A stretch of DNA of 64,000 nucleotides from Pseudomonas baltica. GTDB taxonomy: Bacteria > Pseudomonadota > Gammaproteobacteria > Pseudomonadales > Pseudomonadaceae. Location: the NCBI RefSeq assembly GCF_031880315.1, contig NZ_CP134771.1:4832501-4896500 (forward strand). Direction: 5' to 3'. The position numbers and the translations under genes were made by a program. This document shows positions 52,872 to 62,241 of this stretch, one piece after another (positions within the stretch are counted from its first letter, which is position 1; each line of letters opens with the position of its first letter). The notes beneath the pieces are model-generated. The model made no database searches and was not told where the DNA came from. It saw nothing but the letters and a program-made list of their open reading frames with translations.

Positions 52872-55331
52872 TCAGCGAATCCGCCCTTCGGTTGGGAGCA
52901 GCTCGTCTTTGCTGAAGTCGTCGACATCGATGACTTTGCGCCGCGCGACTTCCGCCAGGCGCAGTGCCTGGGCTTCTGCGGCCTGTAATACGCCCGCCTC
53001 CAGAGCTGTGTCGATGAGCGATTGCCCCGGTACGGGCTTGAGTTGTCCGGCCTTGGCAGCCTGATGCAGCTTCTTGTGCAGGGGCAGGGCGGCATTCAGT
53101 TGCGTCACTGCATCGTGCAAGGCGCCGACGGCATCTTCCGGGTCTTGCGGTTGGTAGCAGCCGGTCAGCAGTTCCTGCAGCGTCGCATCACCCGGGGCAC
53201 GGCCGAGCACTTGTGCTACATCGGCATCCATTTTGTCGGTGGGGCCGGTATGACGACGGCCGAACGGGAAAACGATCCGGCGCAGCAGCCACCCCAGCAC
53301 TGGGCTTGGGAAGTTGCGCATCAGTTGCTCGAGTGCGTGTTCAGCCTTGCCCAGGCTTTCTGCCATGGCCCAGCGCAGTAGCGGTTCCATGTGCTGCGGG
53401 GAACCGAGGTCGTGGTAGCGCTTGAGTGCCGCAGAGCCAAGGTAGAGATAGCTCAGCACATCGCCCAGACGAGCTGACAGGCGCTCGCGGCGTTTGAGTT
53501 CGCCGCCGAGCAGCATCATGCTCAGGTCGGCGAGCATGGCGAACGCAGCGGCCTGACGATCGAGCGCGCGGAAATACACTTGGCTGATCGCATTGCCCGG
53601 GCGTCGTTCGAAGTGCCCCAGGCCGAGGTTCAGAGCAACGGTGCTCCCGGCGTTACTGAGGGCGAATCCGATATGCTTGAGTAGCAGCTGATCGAACTCC
53701 ACCAGCGCCTGGCCTTGATCGGCCCGAGATGCGAGCGCCATTTCCTTCAGTACGAAAGGATGGCAGCGAATGGCCCCTTGGCCGAAGATCATCAGGTTTC
53801 GCGAGAGGATATTGGCCCCTTCGACAGTGATGAAAATCGGCGCGCCCTGCCAGTTACGGCCGAGGTAGTTGTTGGGGCCCATTATTATGCCCTTGCCGCC
53901 GTGTACATCCATGGCGTGGGTAATGCACTCGCGGCCACGCTCGGTCAGGTGGTATTTGAGGATGGCCGACAGTACCGAGGGCTTCTCGCCCAGATCGACC
54001 GCGTTGGCGGTGAGCATCCTTGCGCTGTCCATCAGCCAGGCGTTGCCACCGATGCGGGCCAGAGATTCCTGGATGCCTTCGAAGGCTGACAGCGGCACGT
54101 TGAATTGTTCCCGTACCCGAGCGTATTGGCCGGTCACCAGACTGGTGTACTTGGCGGCACCGGTTCCTACGGCGGGGAGCGAGATGGAGCGGCCCACGGA
54201 CAGGCAGTTCATCAGCATCATCCAGCCCTTGCCGAGCATGGCCTGTCCACCGATCAGGTATTCCAGCGGGATGAACACATCCTTGCCCGAGTTGGGGCCG
54301 TTCATGAAAGCCGCACCCAGGGGCAGGTGCCGACGGCCGATCTCCACGCCGGGTGTATCGGTCGGAATCAGCGCCAGGCTGATACCGAGATCGTCTTGTT
54401 CGCCCAGCAGGTGTTCAGGGTCGTAGGCCTTGAACGCCAGGCCGAGCAGGGTGGCGACCGGTCCGAGGGTGATGTAGCGCTTCTCCCAGTTCAGACGCAG
54501 GCCGACGACCTTTTCGCCTTGCCATTGGCCTTTGCAGATGATGCCGGTATCAGGCATTGCACCGGCGTCGGAACCTGCCAGTGGACCCGTGAGTGCGAAG
54601 CAGGGGATATCTTCACCCCGCGCCAAGCGCGGCAAATAATAGCTGCGCTGTTCGTCGGTGCCGTAATGCAACAGCAGTTCGGCCGGGCCGAGGGAGTTGG
54701 GCACCATTACCGTAGAAGCGAGGTCGCCGCTGCGGGTGGCGAGTTTCATCGCCACCTGTGAATGGGCATAGGCCGAAAAACCTTTACCACCAAATTCCTT
54801 GGGGATGATCAGGGCGAAAAAGCCGTTGGTCTTGATGTGCGCCCATGCTTCGGGGGGCAGGTCCATGTCCTGGCCGATCTGCCAGTCGCTGACCATGGCG
54901 CAGAGCTCCTCTGTCGGACCATCTATAAACGCCTGTTCCTCCTCGGTGAGCTGCACCTTGGGATAGCTGAGCAGTTGGTGCCAGTCCGGACGTCCGCTGA
55001 ACAACTCGCCGTCCCACCACACGGTGCCGGCGTCGATCGCCTCGCGCTCGGTGACCGACATCGGTGGTAGCGTCTTGCGGAACCAGGCGAACAGCCGCGC
55101 GCTGAAAAGCTTGCGACGTAGATCGGGCAGCAATACGAATGCTGCGGCAGCAATCAGCAGAATCCACAGCACCGCCAATACCACTGCGCGGATGGCGCTA
55201 TGGCCGGGGGTGAATATCCCCATAGCGATGAGATAGACCGCGACGATGCCCAGTGCCGGCACCGTATCGACCCGCCGATGGGCCAGCCAGGCAAGGCCGA
55301 TGACCAGTACGACCAACCACAACAGCAGCAT
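52872..55331 (-). CDS. fadE: Acyl-CoA dehydrogenase FadE-like
   Basis: An 819-residue long FadE-type dehydrogenase (E. coli FadE is 814). Two N-terminal membrane segments (LLLWLVVLVIGLAWLAH and AVVLAVLWILLIAAAAFVLL) precede the flavoprotein core: CFALTGPLAGSDAGAMPD, the FAD/substrate block, and the CITHAMDVHGGKGIIMGP region. It performs the first step of beta-oxidation at the membrane. ATG at 55331 is spaced properly from GGAGGA; the ATG at 55337 abuts the ribosome site directly. Confidence 0.93.
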   Translation of the reverse strand: MLLLWLVVLVIGLAWLAHRRVDTVPALGIVAVYLIAMGIFTPGHSAIRAVVLAVLWILLIAAAAFVLLPDLRRKLFSARLFAWFRKTLPPMSVTEREAIDAGTVWWDGELFSGRPDWHQLLSYPKVQLTEEEQAFIDGPTEELCAMVSDWQIGQDMDLPPEAWAHIKTNGFFALIIPKEFGGKGFSAYAHSQVAMKLATRSGDLASTVMVPNSLGPAELLLHYGTDEQRSYYLPRLARGEDIPCFALTGPLAGSDAGAMPDTGIICKGQWQGEKVVGLRLNWEKRYITLGPVATLLGLAFKAYDPEHLLGEQDDLGISLALIPTDTPGVEIGRRHLPLGAAFMNGPNSGKDVFIPLEYLIGGQAMLGKGWMMLMNCLSVGRSISLPAVGTGAAKYTSLVTGQYARVREQFNVPLSAFEGIQESLARIGGNAWLMDSARMLTANAVDLGEKPSVLSAILKYHLTERGRECITHAMDVHGGKGIIMGPNNYLGRNWQGAPIFITVEGANILSRNLMIFGQGAIRCHPFVLKEMALASRADQGQALVEFDQLLLKHIGFALSNAGSTVALNLGLGHFERRPGNAISQVYFRALDRQAAAFAMLADLSMMLLGGELKRRERLSARLGDVLSYLYLGSAALKRYHDLGSPQHMEPLLRWAMAESLGKAEHALEQLMRNFPSPVLGWLLRRIVFPFGRRHTGPTDKMDADVAQVLGRAPGDATLQELLTGCYQPQDPEDAVGALHDAVTQLNAALPLHKKLHQAAKAGQLKPVPGQSLIDTALEAGVLQAAEAQALRLAEVARRKVIDVDDFSKDELLPTEGRIR

Positions 55332-55437
55332 ATGCATTCCTCCGTGACGACAGGTATGGCGACAGTGTAGTGACCCTGCGGGCTTCGGGGAGTTCGAGTG
55401 TTTCGGGATTTGTCCTGGTGAGCGTATTTACCGCCGA

Positions 55438-55581
55438 CTACATCAGCAAAACGGCCTCAGGCACCAGCAAACTGCCCCCAGCGCCATCAATGCACTGCCA
55501 ATGACACCCTCTGCGGGTGATCAATGCGAAATCAGGCCCAGGGCTGATGACGGCCAGCAGTGTCACCAGTTCGCGCCGCAT
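55438..55581 (-). pseudogene. LysE/RhtB-family exporter remnant
   Basis: Begins MRRELVTLLAVISPGPDFALITRR, the signature N terminus of LysE/RhtB amino-acid exporters (about 205 residues when whole), but ends after 47 residues. In the next frame the following bases read IGSALMALGAVCWCLRP, like a LysE C-terminal helix. So an internal deletion of most of the gene with a frame change is the simplest reading. It lies divergent to the GST gene, between it and fadE. Confidence 0.68.
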
Positions 55582-55665
55582 TGCTGAGACGAAAGCCGGC
55601 CACCCAGCATGTTCTCTGAACCCCACCCGGGTACACTGGTCGGATCACTTCACAAGGAGAACAGC

Positions 55666-56289
55666 ATGCTCAAGGTCTGGGGACGCGCCAATTCCAGTAA
55701 CGTTCGCAAGGTACTGTGGTGCGCAGAAGAGTTGGGGTTGGCCTACGAGCGGATCGATGCCGGGGGCGCCTTTGGAGTGGTCAATGAGCCACATTACCGA
55801 GCCATGAATCCCAATGGCCGCGTACCGGTTATCGAAGATGACGGTTTTGTGCTTTGGGAATCGAATGCCATTGTGCGCTATCTGGTGAATCGCGATGGCC
55901 AGGGCAGCGCGTTGCTGCCTATCGATTTGCGCCAACGTGCCAGCGCCGATCGCTGGATGGACTGGATGACCTCTTCCCTCGCCGGTCCGTTTCGCGATGT
56001 GTTCTGGGGTTTATTGCGGACCCCGCCGGCCGAACAGGACTGGGCGGCGATCAATGCCGCGCAGGACGTTTGCACGCAGTTGCTGGCCATGGTCGATCAG
56101 GCGCTGTCGACGCAGCCGTATCTGTCCGGCAGCGAGTTCGGCATGGGCGATATTCCCCTGGGCAGTTTTGCCTATGCCTGGTTCGAAATGCCCATCGAGC
56201 GCAAGCCCATGCCATATCTGGAGGCTTGGTACGAGCGGCTAAAGGCCCGGCCGGCTTATCGTTCGGCGGTGATGACCGCGTTGACCTGA
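55666..56289 (+). CDS. Glutathione S-transferase family protein
   Basis: A 207-residue GST. The thioredoxin-like domain holds the Ser-rich start (WGRANSSNVRKVLWCAEELG), the cis-Pro glutathione site NPNGRVPVIEDDG, and WESNAIVRYL (the Glu-Ser GSH contact); the helical domain follows from residue 85. AAGGAGA precedes ATG 55666. It probably conjugates or reduces electrophiles. Substrate unknown. A GST gene lies at the same place upstream of the ABC exporter in P. aeruginosa (PA2813). Confidence 0.91.
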   Translation: MLKVWGRANSSNVRKVLWCAEELGLAYERIDAGGAFGVVNEPHYRAMNPNGRVPVIEDDGFVLWESNAIVRYLVNRDGQGSALLPIDLRQRASADRWMDWMTSSLAGPFRDVFWGLLRTPPAEQDWAAINAAQDVCTQLLAMVDQALSTQPYLSGSEFGMGDIPLGSFAYAWFEMPIERKPMPYLEAWYERLKARPAYRSAVMTALT

Positions 56290-56474
56290 TAGCTACTATT
56301 AACAGGCGTCACTGTACTTGTGGCGTCGACCACGTCAGCATTGTCTTATTCGGCAACATCTACCGGGCGCAACGTGTCGCTCGGTCTACACAAGAAACGT
56401 TCTTCACGGCGGTTGTATCGCTAACGCGCAGCCCCTTGTCATTCTTCTGTATCAATAGGGTGCAAAGACTTTCT

Positions 56475-57407
56475 ATGAGTTCTGCTCTGTCCATCCGGCA
56501 GCTTACCAAGACCTACGGCAACGGTTTTCAGGCCCTCAGCGGCATTGACCTCGATGTAGCCGAAGGCGACTTTTTCGCACTCCTCGGCCCGAACGGCGCC
56601 GGCAAATCGACCACCATCGGCATCCTCTCGACCCTGGTCAACAAGACCAGCGGCAGCGTCAGTATCTTTGGCCATGATCTGGATAAACAGCCGGCGGCGC
56701 TCAAGCGCTCCATCGGCGTGGTGCCGCAGGAGTTCAACTTCAACCAGTTCGAGAAGACCTTCGATATCGTCGTGACCCAAGCCGGTTATTACGGTATCCC
56801 CGCGAAGATCGCCAAGGAGCGCGCGGAGCAGTATCTCAACCAGTTGGGGCTGTGGGACAAGCGCGATGTGCCGTCGCGGTCTTTGTCGGGGGGCATGAAA
56901 CGCCGTTTGATGATCGCTCGGGCACTGATACACGAACCGCGGTTGTTGATCCTCGACGAGCCCACGGCGGGTGTCGACATCGAGCTGCGGCGGTCGATGT
57001 GGACTTTTCTGACCGAGCTCAACCAGAAAGGTATCACCATCATCCTCACCACTCATTACCTCGAAGAAGCCGAACAGCTGTGCCGCAACATCGGCATCAT
57101 CGATCACGGCACCATCGTCGAAAACACCAGCATGCGCAATCTGCTGGGCAAGCTGCATGTCGAGACCTTTTTGCTCGATCTGCGCCAGGATGTTGCGGTC
57201 GCCCCGCAATTGCACGGTTATCCGTGCAAGTTGCTGGACCCGCACACACTGGAGGTGCAGGTCGACAAGAGCGTTGGTATCACCGAGCTGTTCGCCCAGC
57301 TGGCCGTGCAGAACATCGAAGTCGCGAGCTTGCGAAACAAAACCAATCGCCTGGAAGAGTTGTTTGTCTCCCTGGTAGAAAAAAATCTGGCGAAGGTAGC
57401 GATATGA
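56475..57407 (+). CDS. ABC-type exporter ATP-binding protein (YadG-like)
   Basis: A 310-residue exporter ATPase with Walker A LLGPNGAGKSTTIG near residue 42, Q-loop VVPQEFNFN, signature SLSGGMKRRLMIARAL, Walker B LLILDEPTAGVD and switch His in LTTHYLEEAE. Length and C-terminal region match E. coli YadG (308). The ribosome site before ATG 56475 is weak; the open frame upstream is GST shadow. Its stop overlaps the permease start (ATGA). Confidence 0.92.
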   Translation: MSSALSIRQLTKTYGNGFQALSGIDLDVAEGDFFALLGPNGAGKSTTIGILSTLVNKTSGSVSIFGHDLDKQPAALKRSIGVVPQEFNFNQFEKTFDIVVTQAGYYGIPAKIAKERAEQYLNQLGLWDKRDVPSRSLSGGMKRRLMIARALIHEPRLLILDEPTAGVDIELRRSMWTFLTELNQKGITIILTTHYLEEAEQLCRNIGIIDHGTIVENTSMRNLLGKLHVETFLLDLRQDVAVAPQLHGYPCKLLDPHTLEVQVDKSVGITELFAQLAVQNIEVASLRNKTNRLEELFVSLVEKNLAKVAI

Positions 57408-58183
57408 GTTCGGAATTCTCGGCCAACGTGGTCGCGCTCAATACCATTGTTTACCGTGAGGTTCGGCGTTTCATGCGGATCTGGCCGCAGACGCTGCTCC
57501 CCCCGGCGATCACCATGGTGTTGTACTTCGTCATCTTCGGTAACCTGATCGGTCGTCAGATCGGCGACATGAACGGCTTCACATACATGGAGTACATCGT
57601 GCCGGGGCTGATCATGATGTCGGTGATCACCAACTCCTATGGCAACGTGGTCTCGAGTTTTTTCGGCAGCAAATTCCAGCGCTCCATCGAGGAATTGATG
57701 GTGTCGCCGGTATCGCCACACACGATCTTGATTGGGTACGCCCTGGGCGGGATGCTGCGCGGTCTGATCGTGGGCATCATTGTGACCCTGCTGTCGCTGT
57801 TCTTCACCCACCTGCAGGTGCATCACCTGGGGGTAACGCTCGTGGTGGTCATCATGACGGCGACGATCTTTTCGTTGCTCGGCTTCGTCAACGCCGTTTA
57901 CGCGCGCAATTTCGATGATATCTCCATCATTCCAACCTTCGTGCTGACGCCGCTGACCTATCTGGGCGGGGTGTTCTACTCCATCACCTTGCTGCCGCCG
58001 ATCTGGCAGACGATCTCCCTGGCCAATCCGGTGTTGCACATGGTCAACGCGTTTCGCTACGGGATCCTCGGGGTCTCGGATATCAAGATCAGCAGTGCGT
58101 TGACCTTTATGCTGGTGGCCATGGTGGTGCTGTATTTTGGTTGCGTACGCCTGTTGGTGAGCGGACGCGGTATGCGGACCTGA
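57404..58183 (+). CDS. ABC-2 type exporter permease (YadH-like)
   Basis: A 259-residue inner-membrane permease of the ABC-2 family with six helices, close to E. coli YadH (256). It is coupled to the ATPase gene through a 4-base overlap. The conserved ABC-2 segment is LTYLGGVFYSITLLPPIWQTISLANPV near residue 185. The exported substrate is unknown. A hairpin with a short T-run follows at 58191. Confidence 0.93.
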   Translation: MSSEFSANVVALNTIVYREVRRFMRIWPQTLLPPAITMVLYFVIFGNLIGRQIGDMNGFTYMEYIVPGLIMMSVITNSYGNVVSSFFGSKFQRSIEELMVSPVSPHTILIGYALGGMLRGLIVGIIVTLLSLFFTHLQVHHLGVTLVVVIMTATIFSLLGFVNAVYARNFDDISIIPTFVLTPLTYLGGVFYSITLLPPIWQTISLANPVLHMVNAFRYGILGVSDIKISSALTFMLVAMVVLYFGCVRLLVSGRGMRT

Positions 58184-58190
58184 TCCCTGA

Positions 58191-58215
58191 GCCCCCTCCC
58201 AGGCGAGGGGGCTTT
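58191..58215. terminator. Hairpin between convergent genes
   Basis: GCCCCCTC-CCAGGC-GAGGGGGC followed by TTTG; 8-bp GC stem between the YadH-like and DUF2062 genes. The tail is short, so it is a moderate terminator. Confidence 0.65.
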
Positions 58216-58220
58216 GCCTG

Positions 58221-58733
58221 CTAGTCCCGCCTCTGACGTCGCTGCCACTGTCGCCCCACCCACCACCTCCAATACCCCAGCGTCAACCCATATCCCAGCG
58301 CGCCCATCACCAGAGCGGTCAGTACCGAGCCCAGCAGGAACGGCTGCCACATGCTGCTGAATTGACCGCTGATCCACTCCGCGGTCAAGGTGTCCGGCAG
58401 GTGTCGTGGCGGCGTATCCAGCAACCACGCTCCCAGTTTATAGGTGCAGTAGAACACTGGCGCCATGGTCAGCGGATTGGTGATCCACACCAGCCCGGCG
58501 GCGATCGGCAGGTGTGCACGCACCATGATCGCCATGCTCGCGGACAACAGCATCTGCATGGGAATGGGTATGAACGCCGCAAACAGGCCGACGGCCATAG
58601 CACGAGATACGGAGCGACGGTTGAGCTGCCAGAGATTCTGGTCGTGCAGCAGGCGCCCCAGAAAGCGTAGCGATGGGTGCTCTCGGATGCTGGCGGGATC
58701 GGGCATGTAACGTTTCAGCAACTGGCGGGGCAT
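58221..58733 (-). CDS. DUF2062 family membrane protein
   Basis: A 170-residue protein with DUF2062 features: SVSRAMAVGLFAAFIPIPMQMLLSA near residue 40, WITNPLTMAPVFYCTYKLGAWLL near 85 and a last helix (LLGSVLTALVMGALGYGLTLGYW). It has about three membrane segments and a basic C-terminal tail. Function unknown. ATG at 58733 (MPRQLLKRYMPDP) is typical of the family. It is divergent from comEC, an arrangement shared with P. aeruginosa. Confidence 0.9.
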   Translation of the reverse strand: MPRQLLKRYMPDPASIREHPSLRFLGRLLHDQNLWQLNRRSVSRAMAVGLFAAFIPIPMQMLLSASMAIMVRAHLPIAAGLVWITNPLTMAPVFYCTYKLGAWLLDTPPRHLPDTLTAEWISGQFSSMWQPFLLGSVLTALVMGALGYGLTLGYWRWWVGRQWQRRQRRD

Positions 58734-58885
58734 GGCAGCAGCCTGGAGAGTGACAAGACGCGCAGTATGCCCCACATCGGCGCTCGGTTCGGTTCAGACT
58801 TTGTGACAAATCTTGAAGCGCCAATGACAGGCTATTGGCTTAGGCTGCCCGTAGTTTTCAAACCGGCTACTCGAGGTTCAAACGT

Positions 58886-61114
58886 ATGCGCCCAAGGATG
58901 GTCGCAATGGCGGCGGGACTGCTGGCGATTCGCTGGCTGCCGGTCCTGCCGTCGATCTGGATGGTCGCGGTCATAGCACTGGTGGGCCTTGCGCTCGTCT
59001 ATAGGCACGGGCATTGGCTGGGCTTCACCTTGTTGGGCTTCGCCTGGGCCTGCACCTCGGCGCAATGGGCGCTGGATGACCGGTTGTCGCCAGCCCTCGA
59101 TGGTCGCACGCTATGGGTCGAGGGCCGGGTGAGCGGATTGCCCAGCAGCCAGAACGGCACGGTGCGCTTCCAGCTCGAGCAGCTGCAGTCGCGGCGCGAT
59201 GTACTGCCCGCCCGGTTGCGCGTTAGTTGGTACAACGGCCCGCCGGTGATGAGTGGCGAGCGTTGGCGACTGGCGATCAAGCTCAAGCGTCCGCGCGGGT
59301 TGATCAACCCGGGAGGCAACGACTTCGAGGCCTGGTTGCTGGCGCGGCGTATCGGCGCACTGGGCAGCGTCAAGGATGGCGAGCGCCTGGCACCGGCCAC
59401 CGGCGCTTGGCGCGATACGGTACGTCAGCGTCTGTTGGCGGTGGACGCACAAGGGCGGGAGGGCAGCCTGACTGCCTTGGTGCTGGGTGACGATTCGGCG
59501 GTGCCGCGCAGCGATTGGCAGATCCTGCAGGACACCGGCACCGTGCACTTGATGGTGATTTCCGGCCAGCACGTTGGCTTGCTGGCAGGACTGGTGTATG
59601 GACTGATCAGTTTAATGGCGCGGCTCGGGCTATGGCCGCAACGCCTGCCGTGGCTGCCTTGCGCCTGCCTCCTGGCTTTCATGGCGGCATTGAGCTACGG
59701 GCTGCTGGCCGGTTTCCAGGTCCCGGTGCGGCGGGCGTGCATCATGATCGGCATGGTGCTGTTGTGGCGCTGGCGCTTTCGGCATCTGGGCCTGGGGTTG
59801 CCGTTATTGGTGGCGGTCAATGGCGTGTTGCTGGTCGAGCCATTGGCCAGTCTGCAGTCAGGCTTCTGGCTGTCGTTCACGGCGGTCACGATATTGATGC
59901 TGGTGTTTTCGGGGCGGCTGGGGGGCTGGCCCTGGTGGCAGACCTGGACCCGCGCGCAGTGGCTGATAGCAGTTGGTTTGTTGCCGGCGTTGGTGATTCT
60001 CGGGCTGCCGGTCAGCCTCAGCGGGCCGCTGGCCAACTTGCTGGCTGTGCCGTGGATCAGCCTGCTGGTGCTGCCGCTGGCCTTGCTGGGCACTGTGCTG
60101 TTGCCGGCCCCGGCGCTGGCCCAACCGGTGCTGTGGCTGGCCGGTGGCCTGCTCGAGGGCCTGTTCCAGTGGCTGGCCTGGATGGCGCAGTGGCTGCCTG
60201 CCTGGCAGCCGCTGCTGGTCTCGGGTTGGCATTGGGCACTGGTGTGCTTCGGCGCGCTGATGGTGTTGTTGCCCAGCGGGGTGCCGTTGCGGCCCATGGG
60301 CGTGCCTTTGCTGCTGCTGGCGCTATGGCCACCGCCGGAGCGAATCGCCCATGGTCGCGCGCAGGTCTGGCAACTGGATGTTGGCCAGGGGCTCGCCGTG
60401 CTGGTGCGCACTCGCGGGCACACCTTGTTGTACGACACCGGGCCGCGGCTGGGAGAGATGGACGCCGGCGAGCGCGTGGTCCTGCCGACCTTGCGCAAGC
60501 TGGGCGTCGAGCGGCTCGACAAGCTGCTCATCAGCCATGCCCATCTCGACCACTCTGGTGGCGCCGCCAGCCTGCGCCGAAGCTTGCCCGTGGGCGAGGT
60601 GATTGCCGGCGAGGCGGACAAGACACCGGGTGCTCAGGCCTGCACCTCGGATCGGCAATGGCAGTGGGATGGCGTCAGCTTCAGCCTGTGGCGCTGGCCG
60701 GGAGCGCGGGAGAGCAACCCGTCTTCCTGCGTACTGCTGGTAGAGGCCAACGGCGAGCGGCTATTGCTCAGCGGCGATATCGATGCTGCGGCTGAACGCG
60801 AGCTGGTGCGCACACGCCCACAATTGCAGGCGCACTGGCTGCAGGCACCCCATCACGGCAGCCGCACTTCATCTTCCATGGCATTCCTGCAGGCTTTGCA
60901 ATTGCGCGGCGTACTGATCCCTCGCGGCTACGGCAATTCCTTCGGGCATCCCCATCGCGAAGTCGTGGCGCGTTACGCCGCACTGGGCCTCGAAGTCCAT
61001 GACACCGCCTTGCACGGAGCCATCCATCTGCCGTTGGGGAGCTTCGCGGGCGCCCGTGGCTGGCGCGAGAATCGTCGATTCTGGCGCTCGCCCAGCGGCT
61101 CGACCGATGACTGA
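58886..61114 (+). CDS. comEC: DNA internalisation protein ComEC/Rec2
   Basis: A 742-residue ComEC. An N-terminal soluble/OB-like region (VEGRVSGLPSSQNGTVRFQ) follows two helices; the competence core has about eight helices (from HLMVISGQHVGLLAGLVYGL); the C-terminal metallo-beta-lactamase-like domain starts QVWQLDVGQGLAVLV and has SHAHLDHSGG, with later LLSGDI and APHHGSRTSSS. It forms the inner-membrane pore for single-stranded DNA uptake and degrades the other strand. Presence alone does not prove natural competence. Confidence 0.94.
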   Translation: MRPRMVAMAAGLLAIRWLPVLPSIWMVAVIALVGLALVYRHGHWLGFTLLGFAWACTSAQWALDDRLSPALDGRTLWVEGRVSGLPSSQNGTVRFQLEQLQSRRDVLPARLRVSWYNGPPVMSGERWRLAIKLKRPRGLINPGGNDFEAWLLARRIGALGSVKDGERLAPATGAWRDTVRQRLLAVDAQGREGSLTALVLGDDSAVPRSDWQILQDTGTVHLMVISGQHVGLLAGLVYGLISLMARLGLWPQRLPWLPCACLLAFMAALSYGLLAGFQVPVRRACIMIGMVLLWRWRFRHLGLGLPLLVAVNGVLLVEPLASLQSGFWLSFTAVTILMLVFSGRLGGWPWWQTWTRAQWLIAVGLLPALVILGLPVSLSGPLANLLAVPWISLLVLPLALLGTVLLPAPALAQPVLWLAGGLLEGLFQWLAWMAQWLPAWQPLLVSGWHWALVCFGALMVLLPSGVPLRPMGVPLLLLALWPPPERIAHGRAQVWQLDVGQGLAVLVRTRGHTLLYDTGPRLGEMDAGERVVLPTLRKLGVERLDKLLISHAHLDHSGGAASLRRSLPVGEVIAGEADKTPGAQACTSDRQWQWDGVSFSLWRWPGARESNPSSCVLLVEANGERLLLSGDIDAAAERELVRTRPQLQAHWLQAPHHGSRTSSSMAFLQALQLRGVLIPRGYGNSFGHPHREVVARYAALGLEVHDTALHGAIHLPLGSFAGARGWRENRRFWRSPSGSTDD

Positions 61115-61195
61115 AGCAGCGATGGCGATGTGCCGGTCTTCGACCCCACGACCCCCTATGATAGAGTGGCGGACTTTTTCGAGGGGGTGGTTACT

Positions 61196-61819
61196 GTGTG
61201 GGAATTGGTCAAGTCCGGTGGCTGGATGATGCTGCCGATCATTTTGAGCTCGATCGTCGCCCTGGCTATCACCGCCGAACGCCTCTGGACCTTGCGCGCC
61301 AGCCGCGTAGCTCCGGCCCATCTGGTCGGCCAGGTATGGCGCTGGATGAAAGACAAGCAACTGAACAAGGACAAGCTCAAGGAGCTGCGCGAGGATTCGC
61401 CCCTGGGTGAAATTCTCGCCGCTGGCCTGGCCAATTCTCGCCATGGTCGCGAGATCATGAAAGAAAGCATCGAGGAGGCCGCCTCGCGGGTCATTCACGA
61501 ACTCGAGCGTTACATCAGCACCCTCGGGACCATCGCGGCCATGGCGCCATTGCTCGGCCTGTTGGGGACGGTGCTGGGCATGATCGACATCTTCAGTTCG
61601 TTCATGGGCACCAACATGGCGACCAATCCGGCGGTCATGGCTGGCGGGATTTCCAAGGCGCTGGTCACCACCGCCTCGGGCTTGATCGTGGCCATTCCGG
61701 CGCTGTTCTTCCACCGCCTGCTGCAACGGCGCATCGACGACCTGGTGGTCGGTATGGAGCAAGAGGCGATCAAGCTGGTCGAGGTGGTGCAGGGCGAGCG
61801 CAACGAGGATGACGCGTGA
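61196..61819 (+). CDS. exbB: MotA/TolQ/ExbB proton channel family protein
   Basis: A 207-residue ExbB/TolQ-type protein with three helices: WMMLPIILSSIVALAITAERLW, then the long TLGTIAAMAPLLGLLGTVLGMIDIF and KALVTTASGLIVAIPALFFHRLL. It forms the proton channel with the next gene's ExbD to energise an outer-membrane process. GTG at 61196 has GAGGGGG 8 bases upstream. Adjacent to comEC and lpxK in Pseudomonas rather than to tonB, so the partner is unknown. Confidence 0.9.
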   Translation: MWELVKSGGWMMLPIILSSIVALAITAERLWTLRASRVAPAHLVGQVWRWMKDKQLNKDKLKELREDSPLGEILAAGLANSRHGREIMKESIEEAASRVIHELERYISTLGTIAAMAPLLGLLGTVLGMIDIFSSFMGTNMATNPAVMAGGISKALVTTASGLIVAIPALFFHRLLQRRIDDLVVGMEQEAIKLVEVVQGERNEDDA

Positions 61820-62241
61820 AATTCCGCCGCCGCTCCCGCGAGAACATCGAGCTCAACCTGATCTCACTGATCGACGTGGTGTTCGTGCTGCTGCTGTTTT
61901 TTGTGGTGACGACGACCTTCACGCGCGAGACCCAGTTGCGGGTCGATCTGCCTGAAGCCGTCACCGGCGCACCGGCGGACAACGCCAGCAAGCGTCTGGA
62001 CATCGCGATCAGCGCCGACGGTATCTATTCGCTGAACAACCAGCTGCTGCCCAAGAGCGACCTGAGCACGCTGATGAATGCGTTGCAAAAAGAGTCCGGT
62101 GGCGACACCGCGCTGCCGCTGTCCATCAGTGCCGATGGCAAGGCCCCACATCAGGCCGTCATCACCGCCATGGATGCTGCGGGCAAGCTGGGTTTCAGTC
62201 ACCTGAGCATGACCACAGTCGAGGCGCAGAGCGCGCCCTGA
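61816..62241 (+). CDS. exbD: ExbD/TolR family biopolymer transport protein
   Basis: A 141-residue ExbD/TolR. After a basic cytoplasmic start ([15 protein letters not shown]), one membrane helix carries the proton-conducting Asp ([21 protein letters not shown], Asp20), and a periplasmic domain follows. The GTG start overlaps the exbB stop by 4 bases, and its stop overlaps the lpxK start by one, so the three are co-translated. Confidence 0.93.
   Translation: MKFRRRSRENIELNLISLIDVVFVLLLFFVVTTTFTRETQLRVDLPEAVTGAPADNASKRLDIAISADGIYSLNNQLLPKSDLSTLMNALQKESGGDTALPLSISADGKAPHQAVITAMDAAGKLGFSHLSMTTVEAQSAP

Noticed and set aside
58886..61114. comEC as evidence of a natural competence island
   Set aside because: It is a conserved single gene in Pseudomonas with its usual neighbours; no other competence genes are in the window.
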